Shown one piece after another: positions 1 through 8,375 of a stretch of DNA of 34,899 nucleotides. Source of the stretch: Halanaerobiales bacterium (lineage in GTDB: Bacteria; Bacillota_F; Halanaerobiia; Halanaerobiales; DTU029); contig JADQBV010000057.1 in assembly GCA_016278415.1 (NCBI GenBank), forward strand, positions 1 to 34,899, read 5' to 3'. Both the position numbers and the translations under genes were made by a program. The notes below the pieces were generated by a model. It ran no database searches, had not been told where the DNA came from, and saw nothing but the letters and a program-made list of their open reading frames with translations. Within the stretch, counting starts at the first letter, position 1; each line of letters opens with the position of its first letter.

Positions 1-395
1 TGGGAAAGATGATTATCTATTCAGGCCTGGGAGGAGTACTTCTCTATAAGGCTAGCAGTCTTCATTCTACATTATCTTTTCTAGGGTTAATTTTCATTAT
101 AATAGGACTTTCCCACCATAGGTCCTTTACCCATAGTATTCCTGGTGCGATTTCACTTTCTATCATTTCTTTTATGTTTTTTCAAAATTATTTTAGTAAT
201 AATTTGATTTATGCCTTTATTATAGGTATACTATCTCATCTAATAGGGGACTTTCTCACGAAGCAAGGGATAGAGCTCTTTTATCCAATTACTGATAAAA
301 ATTATAGATTCCCTATTAATATATCCTCCGGAGGAATCATTGAGTATATAATAAGTTTTATTTTGGTATTTGCTATAGTGAAATCTATTTTTTAA
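1..395 (+). CDS. YdjM/DUF457-type membrane protein, 5' end cut by window edge
   Basis: The frame is open to the left edge, so the N-terminus is missing; the ATG at 9 is probably internal. The visible part has several hydrophobic segments and the motif HHRSFTHS, followed later by SHLIGDFLTKQG. This His-rich 'HRxxTHS' plus 'HLxxD' pattern is typical of the DUF457/YdjM family (inner-membrane, predicted metal-dependent hydrolases; in E. coli ydjM is SOS-linked). The reaction and substrate are not known. It ends with a short Phe-rich tail after the last membrane segment. The 200 bases after it hold no gene or strong terminator that I could see. Family assignment is fairly secure, function is not. 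Confidence 0.7.
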   Translation, partial: GKMIIYSGLGGVLLYKASSLHSTLSFLGLIFIIIGLSHHRSFTHSIPGAISLSIISFMFFQNYFSNNLIYAFIIGILSHLIGDFLTKQGIELFYPITDKNYRFPINISSGGIIEYIISFILVFAIVKSIF

Positions 396-596
396 ACATG
401 TGTTATCCTAATAAAACATATGGAGCAGTAAACAGGTCAATAAAACGCGAACCGAAATTATATTAGAAAATTTATATTGATGTAGTGTTATTCCAGGACG
501 ACTATTAATATGATTTTCACTTAGTATTTTTTGCATAAAAGCTTTATAGATAAAGTTAGACTGCCCTGTATAAAAAAATGAAAGGTGGAGATATAA

Positions 597-1642
597 ATGA
601 GTAATTTAAGTTATGTGCTAGACTCTATGAAAAGACTTACAACAAGCAGGACAATATTTTCTAAGGAGAAAAGGACCTTCAGACAGGAATTATTAATGAG
701 TTAAAGGACTATTATGACATGAAGGTTGTTGCCAGAAAAATTGGTAAATTTGGCATAATACCCTTTAAGACTAAAAATATTGAGAGTAGTAATGATGACT
801 ATGATGTTGTTCTTACAGCTCATTATGACACACATATAGCAAGAGAGAATTATATACTTTCATTCTATTCAAGAAGGTTTCAACTGAACAGAAATATCTT
901 TGTTAAGATACTTGGTACAGGATTAATATTTGCATTGATGGCTTTGTACATGTTCAATTTAAAGCCGGTGCTAATGAACCTTATGCTAATAGCAAGTAAT
1001 CTTATTGTTATAGAGCTTCCATATGGTGTTGTAAATGTTATATCAGCTCTTGCTGTTGTAAGCACGCTTATTATTCTGTATCCTAAAAAACCATTTACTG
1101 CAGATGATAATACAAGTGGAGTTGTTGGACTAATCAAACTGGCAAAGATGCTTAAGGAAAATGGATTAGGTAATAGGGTAAAAATTGTATTTACAGATTA
1201 TGAAGAATGGGGAACATTGGGGGCCAAGTCCTTTATAAAGGAAAATGAAGATAAACTAAAGGATAAAATAATTATAAATTTTGATTGCATTGGGAGGGGA
1301 TCTAATATAATAATTACTTCTCCAAAGGAGAGTGAGTTGGCTAAAAAATTAAAAGAGCACTTTGAATCCCTCGACCATAATATTAAGTCCTATCCCATAT
1401 CCTGTAGTGATGATAAGGCCTTTCAGAAAAAAGGATATAATGCTGTAGGATTAATTAGGGCAGATGTTGATTCCAAGGGTAATAAAAATATTCCATGGAC
1501 TCACACAGCCTATGACACAGTTGATAATGTATCACCTTATAAAATTTCAGAAGTGATTGATCCAGTGTATTTGTTTATTGAAAGTTATTTAAAGGAAAAA
1601 GAACACTCCAGCATGCAGGAAGTAGCTGCAGATAGAGAATAA
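597..1642 (+). CDS. M28-family zinc peptidase with membrane segments; apparent 5' frameshift
   Basis: The part from 719 to 1642 (307 codons) carries the M28 metal-ligand set: TAHYDTH, then DDNTSG, DYEEWG, NFDCIGRG and HTAYDTVD near the C-terminus. Two hydrophobic stretches lie between the first and second ligand motifs, so the protein is likely membrane-attached. A good start with a GGTGGAG site exists at 597 (MSNLSYVLDSMKRL...), but this frame stops at about 704. The protein becomes continuous if one base is added in the A-run near 669-672, giving ...KEKKDLQTGIINELKDYY. So the gene is either broken by a one-base loss or the sequence has a homopolymer error. No known substrate. It is followed by a bidirectional terminator facing the next, leftward gene. 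Confidence 0.7.
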
Positions 1643-1644
1643 TT

Positions 1645-1677
1645 AAAGGTCAGGAGTAATTTCCTGACCTTTCTTTT
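1645..1677. terminator. Bidirectional intrinsic terminator
   Basis: An 11-bp perfect stem (AAAGGTCAGGA / TCCTGACCTTT) with a 6-nt loop is flanked by A-rich and T-rich runs. It lies between the M28 peptidase gene and the convergent end of the SOS operon. Confidence 0.85.
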
Positions 1678-1679
1678 TG

Positions 1680-1982
1680 TTATTGATTTGTGAATTCCTT
1701 AAAGCATATATACATCATGTCTGCAGCCATAAGCTTATCTAAAAGCTCAACCAAGATCTCTTTTTTATCCTCAAGATCATGTTTTAAATGAATCATCTCA
1801 TCGCTGTTGGTCTCTTCATTTATACTATTATTCAGTCTTTCAATTTCATCTCTAATGGCAGCTACTTCCTTAACACAGTTAGATAATTCATTTAGCAAAT
1901 AATTATCGGTTTCATCGGTTCCATGCCTACTAATTAATTCTTTCACCTTATCTTTATACTTAAGATGATTTTTTGTCTCCAT
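1680..1982 (-). CDS. Small coiled-coil protein, last gene of the SOS operon
   Basis: Encodes 100 residues with no membrane segment or signal peptide. The middle (about residues 35-85) is a charged, heptad-like Glu/Lys/Leu region that should form a coiled coil. It is preceded by an AGGAGG-type site (cctcctt in the plus strand at about 1987-1993). It is the fourth gene reading leftward from the SOS box, 67 nt after the 92-residue gene, so it could be transcribed with the polymerase or from its own promoter. I do not recognise a family and cannot give a function. Confidence 0.6.
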   Translation of the reverse strand: METKNHLKYKDKVKELISRHGTDETDNYLLNELSNCVKEVAAIRDEIERLNNSINEETNSDEMIHLKHDLEDKKEILVELLDKLMAADMMYICFKEFTNQ

Positions 1983-2049
1983 AAATGCCTCCTTAAGCTA
2001 GAGAGTGTATTTTAGCTACTTATATAATACTATATGCAGGGTCCTTTAG

Positions 2050-2328
2050 CTAGATTTTAAAAAGTAGCCAACGACAACTATCGATTTCGTATTTTAGTTC
2101 ATATACCTTTTCTACATCATTTATTATGCTTTGGCATCTGAACTTATACATTTTGTTTCCAGCGAGCTTTTCTAGCTCTCTATGAACTACAGTGTCAACC
2201 TTTATAACTTTTTTTGTTTCGCCTGCAGTTTCGATTCTAAATCTAATTGGTTTTAATATTCCCTCCTGATCAGTATAGGAAACCATCTCAATAGGTTTAG
2301 CAACAACCTTCAACAGGTTCACCTCCAA
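2050..2328 (-). CDS. Small protein coupled to the Y-family polymerase
   Basis: Encodes 92 residues and starts 4 nt after the polymerase stop codon, so the two are almost certainly translated together. The protein is soluble, rich in beta-type segments, and ends with a Trp/Leu/Phe-Lys-Ile motif. In Bacillus, Y-family polymerases of the YqjW/UvrX type are paired with small YolD-like proteins; this gene occupies the same position, but I see no clear YolD sequence match. A role as polymerase partner is inference from position only. Confidence 0.65.
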   Translation of the reverse strand: MEVNLLKVVAKPIEMVSYTDQEGILKPIRFRIETAGETKKVIKVDTVVHRELEKLAGNKMYKFRCQSIINDVEKVYELKYEIDSCRWLLFKI

Positions 2329-2332
2329 GACT

Positions 2333-3592
2333 TTATAAGATGCTAGACATTATAGGATGATGGCCATCACCGGAACCGCCGGTAAGTGGTTTTATCCTGG
2401 TGTTTAGAAAAACACTTCTCATAACTGAGTTTTTTCCAAATCTAAATCGTATCTCATCAATAGTTTTATCAAGTGCTCTGTTTTTTTCTAGATTCCTATC
2501 ATCAAATAAAGTTTTTTGATAGCTATTATTTTCTGAGATCTCAGATAGTCTTACACTAAGATGTCTTATTGGTTCACCCTGCCAAGCTTCATTAAAAAGT
2601 TCTTTTACTACCTTATAGATTTCCTTTGTGCAGTCAGTTTCAGAAAAAAGCTTTCTTTGATGGGAGTATCTTTTAAATTCATCTGTTTTTATCTTCACCG
2701 ATACAACTCTGCAGCTGCACCCCATGTCCCTAAGCCTCAAAGATACCATTTCAGTAAGAGATAAAAGTATCATATGAGCTGTATATTTATCTTCTACATC
2801 GAAGGAAATGGTAGTGGAATTGCCTACTCCACGTCTTTCAATAAAATTCTCTTCCCTAACATCAGATGTTTCTATCCCGTTAGCGTAGTTCCATATCATA
2901 ACTCCATGACTTTTAAGTTTATATTTTATATATGTAAGATCAGCTTTAGCTAGGTCACCTATAGTAAATATTCCTATTCTTTTAAGCTTTGGAGCTGTAG
3001 CAGGACCTACCATGTAAAGATCTTCCACGGGACGTGTCCACATCTTTTCTCGTATCTCTTTAGGAAAAAGAGTTGTTACTGCATCGGGCTTCTTTAGATC
3101 AGAACCCATTTTGGCCAGAAGTTTATTGTTTGAGACTCCTATAGATACAGTAAATCCTAACTCTTTTTTTATATGCTCCCTGATTTTATGAGCTGCAGCT
3201 TCATGGTCTCCATGGAGCTTGTTGTTTCCAGTAAAATTTAAGAAACATTCATCTACCGAAAACCTTTGAATATTAGGAGAATACTCCATTAGAAGTTTAG
3301 CCATAGCATCACTACACTTAGAATATAAGCCATAGGAAGGGGCGACTATGGTTAAATCAGGACACTTACTACACGCAGCGTGTAATGTCTCACCTGTCTT
3401 TATTCCATATTTTTTAGCAGGTATTGATTTTGCAAGGACTATACCGTGTCTAGTCTTTGGATCACCGCCGACTACAGAAGGAATATCCCGAAGATCTATA
3501 TTAGCTCCATGCTGAAGACGATGGACAGCTTCCCAGGATAAAAATGCTGAGTTGACATCTATGTGAAATATGACCTGTTCGTTATTAATCAA
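2333..3592 (-). CDS. Y-family DNA polymerase (Pol IV/UvrX-like)
   Basis: Encodes 419 residues, the usual size of a plasmid or phage-type translesion polymerase. Visible motifs: HIDVNSAF with the catalytic Asp at residue 12, the acidic pair in SVDECFL (D114, E115), the helix-hairpin-helix region MVGPATAPKLKRIGI around 194-208, and a beta-clamp-binding motif QKTLF at 359-363. It should carry out error-prone synthesis across lesions. It is the second gene of an operon that starts at an SOS box, 17 nt after a LexA-DNA-binding-domain gene. The last 15 residues (GGSGDGHHPIM...) resemble the tail of UvrX/YqjW-type polymerases rather than chromosomal DinB; I therefore leave the symbol empty. Confidence 0.93.
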   Translation of the reverse strand: MINNEQVIFHIDVNSAFLSWEAVHRLQHGANIDLRDIPSVVGGDPKTRHGIVLAKSIPAKKYGIKTGETLHAACSKCPDLTIVAPSYGLYSKCSDAMAKLLMEYSPNIQRFSVDECFLNFTGNNKLHGDHEAAAHKIREHIKKELGFTVSIGVSNNKLLAKMGSDLKKPDAVTTLFPKEIREKMWTRPVEDLYMVGPATAPKLKRIGIFTIGDLAKADLTYIKYKLKSHGVMIWNYANGIETSDVREENFIERRGVGNSTTISFDVEDKYTAHMILLSLTEMVSLRLRDMGCSCRVVSVKIKTDEFKRYSHQRKLFSETDCTKEIYKVVKELFNEAWQGEPIRHLSVRLSEISENNSYQKTLFDDRNLEKNRALDKTIDEIRFRFGKNSVMRSVFLNTRIKPLTGGSGDGHHPIMSSIL

Positions 3593-3609
3593 AATAATCC
3601 CATCCTTAC

Positions 3610-3828
3610 TTATAAAAGTTTAATCGCCCTAGATTTATATTTTTCTATCTTGATATACTCAGCTTCTTCGAGCCTTTTTAAATGACTATGTATGCTACTT
3701 GTAGATTTATAGCTGCAAAGTTTTTGGAGCTCTCTAATGGTGGGGGAATATCCATTCTTCTGATAATACTTTTTTAGGGCTTTATAGATCTTTATTTGGC
3801 AATCGTTAATTTGAAACTCATTTTCCAT
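3610..3828 (-). CDS. LexA DNA-binding-domain-only protein
   Basis: I place the start at the ATG at 3828, which has a perfect AGGAGG site 6 nt upstream; the longer frame to 3879 has no ribosome binding site and would cover the promoter. The product is 72 residues and is entirely a LexA N-terminal winged helix: GYSPTIRELQ, then STSSIHSHLKRLEEAEYI and the terminal SRAIKLL. The whole C-terminal serine-protease half is absent, so RecA-stimulated self-cleavage is impossible. It lies immediately downstream of an SOS box and upstream of the polymerase. I infer that it competes for SOS boxes and limits or shuts off the operon after induction. It could also be a vestigial piece of lexA, but intact start, site and operon position argue that it is expressed. 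Confidence 0.85.
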   Translation of the reverse strand: MENEFQINDCQIKIYKALKKYYQKNGYSPTIRELQKLCSYKSTSSIHSHLKRLEEAEYIKIEKYKSRAIKLL

Positions 3829-3850
3829 AAGATACCTCCTTGTGATATAT

Positions 3851-3879
3851 ATTATACACGAACAAATGTTCGTATTCAA
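3851..3879 (-). promoter_or_regulatory. SOS-controlled promoter with LexA box
   Basis: Reading leftward there is a TTGAAT -35 (3879-3874), a 17-bp spacer and a perfect TATAAT -10 (3856-3851). The spacer contains CGAAC-AAAT-GTTCG (3859-3872), an exact match to the Gram-positive LexA box. LexA bound there would block the polymerase operon until DNA damage. Confidence 0.93.
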
Positions 3880-3950
3880 TCTATGATTATGAAAATTTTT
3901 CTAGTAAAATTGAATTAACGCTGGTGTTCTTTCAAAAAGGAGTGATTTAT

Positions 3951-4781
3951 TTGAAAGATGTTATTAACCTAAAGCCTCCTATTCCAAGACTTGGAGGCAA
4001 ATCTAGATTAAGAAAAGAAATAATTAAAAGGATTCCTGAGCATACTTGCTATGTTGAGCCTTTCTTTGGAGTAGGGTGGGTATTCTTTGGAAAGGAAAAA
4101 AGTAGGGTAGAAGTTGTAAATGACATAGATGGAGAATTAATTAATCTATTTGTAATGCTAAAATATCATGCTGAAGAAATTGAAAGACTCATGAAATATG
4201 AAATATCAAGTAGGGATTTATTTTATATATATAGGGGTGCTGATCCAAAGACCCTTACAGAGATTCAAAGGGCGGTAAGATATATGTATATAGTCTCCCA
4301 GAGCTTCGCTGCTAAAGGAAATTCCTTTGGCTATGGAACCACCACTAAGCCATCGCCCCAAATATTTAATACCGAACATCTTACAAAGTTAAAAGTTCGA
4401 CTAAGAAATACCTATATTGAGAATCTAAGTTACAAAGTAATCGTTAAAAAATACGATAGGGTTCATAGCTTCTTTTTCTGTGATCCTCCATATTTAGATA
4501 CAGATATTAAGTTTTCTATAGACTCAAAAACAAAGTTTGGTAGGGAAGAACATGAAAAGCTCTGCAGCATACTAAAAGGTCTAAAGGGTAAATTCTTACT
4601 TACTATTAATGATCATGAATACATAAGAGAACTTTATAAGGGCTTTAATATTGCTGAAACTAAGGTTAACTACTCTGTTTCAAAGACAAATGAAGGAAGA
4701 AGAAAGTATGGGGAGCTCATTATTACTAATTATGAATATGAGCAGGATCTTCCTGGTGTGGAAGAAGAAAAAGCAGCATAG
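3951..4781 (+). CDS. dam: D12-class DNA adenine methyltransferase
   Basis: I choose the TTG at 3951 because AAAAGGAG lies 8 nt upstream; an earlier GTG at 3924 has no such site. The 276-residue product has the order of an alpha-group N6-adenine methylase: motif X PRLGGKSRL (12-20), the SAM-binding EPFFGVGWVFFGK (36-48), and the catalytic DPPY at 178-181. Dam-like enzymes modify adenine, classically in GATC, but the target here cannot be read from the sequence. No restriction enzyme lies next to it, so it is an orphan methylase, perhaps for protection or regulation on a mobile replicon. It is the first gene of a rightward operon with the small protein, DUF4417 protein, amidoligase and an unknown protein. 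Confidence 0.9.
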   Translation: MKDVINLKPPIPRLGGKSRLRKEIIKRIPEHTCYVEPFFGVGWVFFGKEKSRVEVVNDIDGELINLFVMLKYHAEEIERLMKYEISSRDLFYIYRGADPKTLTEIQRAVRYMYIVSQSFAAKGNSFGYGTTTKPSPQIFNTEHLTKLKVRLRNTYIENLSYKVIVKKYDRVHSFFFCDPPYLDTDIKFSIDSKTKFGREEHEKLCSILKGLKGKFLLTINDHEYIRELYKGFNIAETKVNYSVSKTNEGRRKYGELIITNYEYEQDLPGVEEEKAA

Positions 4782-4796
4782 GAAAGGAAGTATAAA

Positions 4797-5009
4797 ATGA
4801 GTAAAGCTAAAGATAGAAAAGAATGCGAAGTTCCTGATGTAGCTGAATTTTTAAAGTTATCCAGGAGCCTAGTTAGGCAGGCAGATCTTATAAAGGATAT
4901 GGACATATCAAAGGAGCATAGAAAAATAATTAAAAAAGCTTCAGATAAAGTTACCAAAGAGCTTGCCTGCAGCCTTAATGAGGAAATTTCAAATGACAGG
5001 CCTGTGTAA
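4797..5009 (+). CDS. Small charged protein between methylase and DUF4417 gene
   Basis: Encodes 70 residues; AGGAAGG-like site just upstream and only 15 nt after the methylase stop. It is helical and charged, with no membrane segment and one Cys besides a near-terminal one. Its last 17 bases overlap the start of the next gene, which points to translational coupling. No family recognised. Given the amidoligase two genes downstream, it could be a protein partner or substrate, but nothing in the sequence proves this. Confidence 0.6.
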   Translation: MSKAKDRKECEVPDVAEFLKLSRSLVRQADLIKDMDISKEHRKIIKKASDKVTKELACSLNEEISNDRPV

Positions 5010-6027
5010 AAAAGACTGCAGTAAATGTACTTTAAAAGATATCTGTGGGGGCTGCTCCTTATGCGAAGCTTCCCTTTGCAGTAATAACTGCAGTATGTGT
5101 TTTTCAATATGCCCTAAAAGATCAGGAGCCTTTGAATATCTAGATAGAATTGGCGGTGCAAATCTAGAACTTTTAAGCAATGAATTTTTAAAGGACATAG
5201 AGCTTCCAGGACACATTCCTATTCTTCCTGATAAGCTAAAGGATAAACTAGATTCTACCTTAGTACCTGTAATAGGAATCCATGGGGGCAATATGCTCTC
5301 GAGCAATGGAGAAGGGGCAAGAAGGAGCTATAAAAATAAAGGTTATAAAAGAGCCCTTAACCTGGATGATAGTACAAAGGGAGTACTTGAATTTTATGTA
5401 AAGGATAGAACCCTAGAAGGCTTATGGGATAGGCGATATGAAATATATCCTGATTTAAAAGCCATGGACCTTTCATTAGTTATTGCCCCTAACTTTAGCG
5501 TGTATGATGACTCATCAAGGATAGATCATCTATATAATATAAAAAGAAGCTCTACTATATACAATGAAATGATTAAAGAAGGAATTAATGCTGTTCCTGA
5601 TATATCTTGGCATAACCTAAAGGATCTAAAGAGGTGGATTAAAGCCATAAATAGATATAACATAAAGCTCATTGCCTTTTCCTTTCAGGTGGTAGGAGTA
5701 AACCTTAAGGCATCAACCATATGGAAACAATACCTCCCAGGATTTAGATATCTATGTGAGAATATTCCTGGAGATGTAAGTATTATTATTGCTGGTATAG
5801 TATCACAGAAAAGAGTAGCCGAAGTATTTAAGTCTTCAGCAGGTCAAAGGATCCATATACTTAACCAGTCAGCCTATATACAAAGCAGAAGGGGAACTGT
5901 ATCTGAAACTAGGGAGCAAGATAGGAATATTCCTTTGAATAAACTACTAACTAGAAATATAAAATACTTTAGTAAAGTTTATGATAAACTTTCAAGGGGG
6001 GATGAAATTGCCCAAGACAAGATCTAG
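4993..6027 (+). CDS. DUF4417 protein with ten-cysteine N-terminus
   Basis: The ATG at 4993 follows an AGGAAA site; upstream ATGs in frame (4978) are possible. The 344-residue product begins with ten cysteines in its first 40 residues (C5, C9, C12, C18, C21, C24, C29, C33, C36, C40), spacing that suggests zinc or iron-sulfur binding. The remainder is the DUF4417 domain, with conserved-looking segments VVIAPNFSVYDD-like and KLIAFSFQVVGVN that read as alternating strands of an alpha/beta barrel. DUF4417 proteins are common on phages and plasmids of Firmicutes and have no established function. Its 3' end overlaps the start of the amidoligase gene, so the two are probably made in fixed ratio. Confidence 0.8.
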   Translation: MTGLCKKDCSKCTLKDICGGCSLCEASLCSNNCSMCFSICPKRSGAFEYLDRIGGANLELLSNEFLKDIELPGHIPILPDKLKDKLDSTLVPVIGIHGGNMLSSNGEGARRSYKNKGYKRALNLDDSTKGVLEFYVKDRTLEGLWDRRYEIYPDLKAMDLSLVIAPNFSVYDDSSRIDHLYNIKRSSTIYNEMIKEGINAVPDISWHNLKDLKRWIKAINRYNIKLIAFSFQVVGVNLKASTIWKQYLPGFRYLCENIPGDVSIIIAGIVSQKRVAEVFKSSAGQRIHILNQSAYIQSRRGTVSETREQDRNIPLNKLLTRNIKYFSKVYDKLSRGDEIAQDKI

Positions 6028-7273
6028 CGGTACAATATCTCAGTCAGCTAACTCAAATTCATCACAAACTGCAGAAATTCGTGAGATGTCATCAAGGGTA
6101 ACAAATAGATTGAATAGCTCGGTTGGTTCTTCTTATGGAAGAGCTAATCCTAATTCTCTCTCCGGAGGAGATAGTGGTTCAGGTGATAGATCATCCCATG
6201 ATGATATAGGTGAGTTAAGAGCTATTGATGCACTGGCCGAAGAAGAGAGAAATTTAATATTCAGTGAAGAAGATGATGGATTCTTTTATACTGATGAGGA
6301 AAACGAAGAAGTTTTTAATAATATGTTAGATATAGCACGAGATAACGAGACTACATATGAATATGAAAATGTACTAAATGGCAGTAGTAATACCTTTGGC
6401 ATAGAACTAGAGTTTGCAGATGGTAATGCGGATGCAATAGCCAGAGAGCTCTATGCACTTGGCATTGTCGGTCAAGATAGAAGAGTATCTTACCATGCTC
6501 GCAGCATACCAGGCAAATGGAAGCTTGAATGGGATGGTTCTGTATGCAGTGGTTCTAAGGGTGGAGAATTAGTTTCTCCTGTTCTTCAAGATACACCTGA
6601 GACCTGGAGGACCATCGAGAAGATATGTGAGGTTGCAAAGCGACACGGAGCAAAGGTGAATCAAAAATGTGGGGGGCATGTTCACATTGGTATTGAAGCA
6701 CTAAACACTGCAAGGCAGCGGTGGAGGAGATTCTTTAAAACTGTTGCAGGCTTTGAGGATGTACTGTATAGAATATCCGGAGGGGATTTAGGTAGGGTAA
6801 GGTCTGGCTACACCAGGTTTGCATCTCAGTTTTCTTCCCAGGCCAGAAGTGCAGCTGTTAGCAGATTCAGACTTGACAGCAGGGATGATATAGATGAATT
6901 AGCTAGAAACGCATCAAATAGAAATAGATACTATGGTATAAACCTTACTAATATATACGAAAGTAATAAACCCAATACAATTGAATTTAGATACTTTAAT
7001 GGTTCACTGGAACCTTCTCAAATTCAGGCCAACGTAAAAGTAGCAAACGGCGTTATTATGGCAGCTCAAAAAGCTAGGACTCAAGACTCAAGTGTTTATA
7101 GTGTTACTGAGAACCATAAAAAAAGAGGACAGCTTTTGAGTAATCAATTATCAGACTATGATGATAGAAGAACCGACTCAGCCATGAAGAAGTTTGTTGA
7201 TGTAATTTTCTCAAGGAAAAAGGATAAAGACAGCCTTATTTCAGTATATGCAAGAAATAGATGGGCTTACTAG
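6008..7273 (+). CDS. Putative amidoligase (COOH-NH2 ligase family)
   Basis: Three in-frame starts are possible: ATG 5981, ATG 6002, TTG 6008. The strong AAGGGGGG site at 5994-6001 is properly spaced only for TTG 6008, so I choose it (421 residues). The first 110 residues are Ser/Gly/Asp-rich and probably disordered. The catalytic domain follows with the amidoligase signatures FGIELEF (about 130), WDGSV...GGELVSP (about 175-190) and CGGHVHIG (221-228), the last providing active-site His. Family members, related to gamma-glutamylcysteine synthetase and glutamine synthetase, use ATP to form amide bonds between a carboxylate and an amine; substrates are mostly unknown. Neighbouring DUF4417 and Cys-containing genes may belong to the same pathway (inference). 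Confidence 0.88.
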   Translation: MPKTRSSGTISQSANSNSSQTAEIREMSSRVTNRLNSSVGSSYGRANPNSLSGGDSGSGDRSSHDDIGELRAIDALAEEERNLIFSEEDDGFFYTDEENEEVFNNMLDIARDNETTYEYENVLNGSSNTFGIELEFADGNADAIARELYALGIVGQDRRVSYHARSIPGKWKLEWDGSVCSGSKGGELVSPVLQDTPETWRTIEKICEVAKRHGAKVNQKCGGHVHIGIEALNTARQRWRRFFKTVAGFEDVLYRISGGDLGRVRSGYTRFASQFSSQARSAAVSRFRLDSRDDIDELARNASNRNRYYGINLTNIYESNKPNTIEFRYFNGSLEPSQIQANVKVANGVIMAAQKARTQDSSVYSVTENHKKRGQLLSNQLSDYDDRRTDSAMKKFVDVIFSRKKDKDSLISVYARNRWAY

Positions 7274-7288
7274 AAAGGGAGGCAGGTT

Positions 7289-7990
7289 ATGAATAAAATT
7301 GATGTACCAAGTTATAAAAAAGCAGTAGTAAATCCCAATGATAAAATTGCTACGGTAGTTCCAAAGATGCCTATACTTATTAGTACAGGAGATGGCTACA
7401 TATGGGAAACAGATTCCATCCGTGGAGCTGCAAGTATCATAATAGGTGATAGCTACCTAGAGTGTGAGAGTGAGAATACAGAGTGGTATAAAAGGCTTGA
7501 ATCAGCCAGAAAACAATCTATGTTTGCAATAGGCAGAGATATATTTGCAAAGGTTTATGATGAAAGACATGGTATTTTAAGTGCTAATTATGCTGTTTCA
7601 GATGAAGATCCTGATTATATGGATGATAAAGATCTAGGAGAACCAATGTTAATTAGAATTGATAATGACAAGCTCTTTTTATTATCTCTGGTATCAATTG
7701 GAGCTATTGAGATATACGAAAGAGAAGATAGCTATCAGCTAAGACCCTTTAATTATAATCATAGTAACAATTGTGAGAACAAAGATTGCAGTTCATGTCT
7801 TCATAAGGGTGAAGTAGTAAAAGACGGTAGTATATACTGCCCAATATATAGATCCTTAAAGGATATCCAGGAGGGATCAAGCTGCAGCTCATATGTTTCA
7901 GAAACGAGTAATAAAACCAAATATGAAGGTGGAGAATACATCTGTTTATCTGCAGAATATGATATTGAAAGTCTTATGCAAGACCTATAA
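7289..7990 (+). CDS. Unknown protein with Cys cluster, end of amidoligase operon
   Basis: Starts 15 nt after the amidoligase stop with a GGGAGG site. The 233-residue product is soluble. Residues about 158-205 hold seven Cys and one His (CENKDCSSCLHKG, then IYCP and SSCSSY), which looks like a metal-binding insert. The rest has mixed beta/alpha character with no motif I know. Being the last gene before a strong terminator, it closes the methylase-DUF4417-amidoligase operon. It may be a partner or target of the amidoligase; this is inference. Confidence 0.65.
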   Translation: MNKIDVPSYKKAVVNPNDKIATVVPKMPILISTGDGYIWETDSIRGAASIIIGDSYLECESENTEWYKRLESARKQSMFAIGRDIFAKVYDERHGILSANYAVSDEDPDYMDDKDLGEPMLIRIDNDKLFLLSLVSIGAIEIYEREDSYQLRPFNYNHSNNCENKDCSSCLHKGEVVKDGSIYCPIYRSLKDIQEGSSCSSYVSETSNKTKYEGGEYICLSAEYDIESLMQDL

Positions 7991-8048
7991 CTTAAAGTAA
8001 ATCTTAAGTTATTTAAATTAGTTAACCCCTTAGTTATATATACATTTT

Positions 8049-8082
8049 GAGAGCTCAATATACTCGAGCTCTCACTTTTTTT
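8049..8082 (+). terminator. Intrinsic terminator of the amidoligase operon
   Basis: An 8-bp perfect GC-containing stem GAGAGCTC / GAGCTCTC with a 9-nt loop is followed by ACTTTTTTT. It ends the operon that starts at 3951. Confidence 0.88.
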
Positions 8083-8176
8083 ATGGCACTAATTAATATG
8101 TATTTCATCTGTTTGGTTTATATAAGTTTTAAATCTCAATCAGTTTACGATTGTTCAAAATATCCGAATTACTTAT

Positions 8177-8290
8177 CTAAAATTTATTTAATATATTCAT
8201 AAATAGTGGAGGGAAGAATTTTATAAGTAAACTAACAACTATTATTCCAGCGAAAATACTACCTGTAATATAACCTTTATTTCTCGCCAT
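8177..8290 (-). CDS. Small single-pass membrane protein (37 aa)
   Basis: An ATG at 8290 has an AAAAGGAGAT site 7 nt upstream and the frame runs 37 codons to a TAG at 8177. The product is MARNKGYITG followed by a hydrophobic helix (about residues 11-25) and an amphipathic Phe/Pro/Lys tail. This is the layout of small membrane peptides such as type I toxins or membrane regulators, but no antisense partner is visible. It is separated from the next leftward gene upstream (8376) by 85 nt and might share its transcript. Confidence 0.6.
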   Translation of the reverse strand: MARNKGYITGSIFAGIIVVSLLIKFFPPLFMNILNKF

Positions 8291-8375
8291 ACAAATCTCC
8301 TTTTAGTTAAAATGAAGCTAATCGTAATATTGATGATGCATTATAAGTAATGATAATTAACTGCATTAAACTGTA

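Noticed and set aside
396..596. Hidden gene or RNA after the DUF457 gene
   Set aside because: No open frame with a site, no strong stem, no tRNA features in this stretch.
880..1137. Leftward open frame inside the M28 peptidase gene
   Set aside because: No ribosome binding site and fully covered by the clear M28 coding frame.
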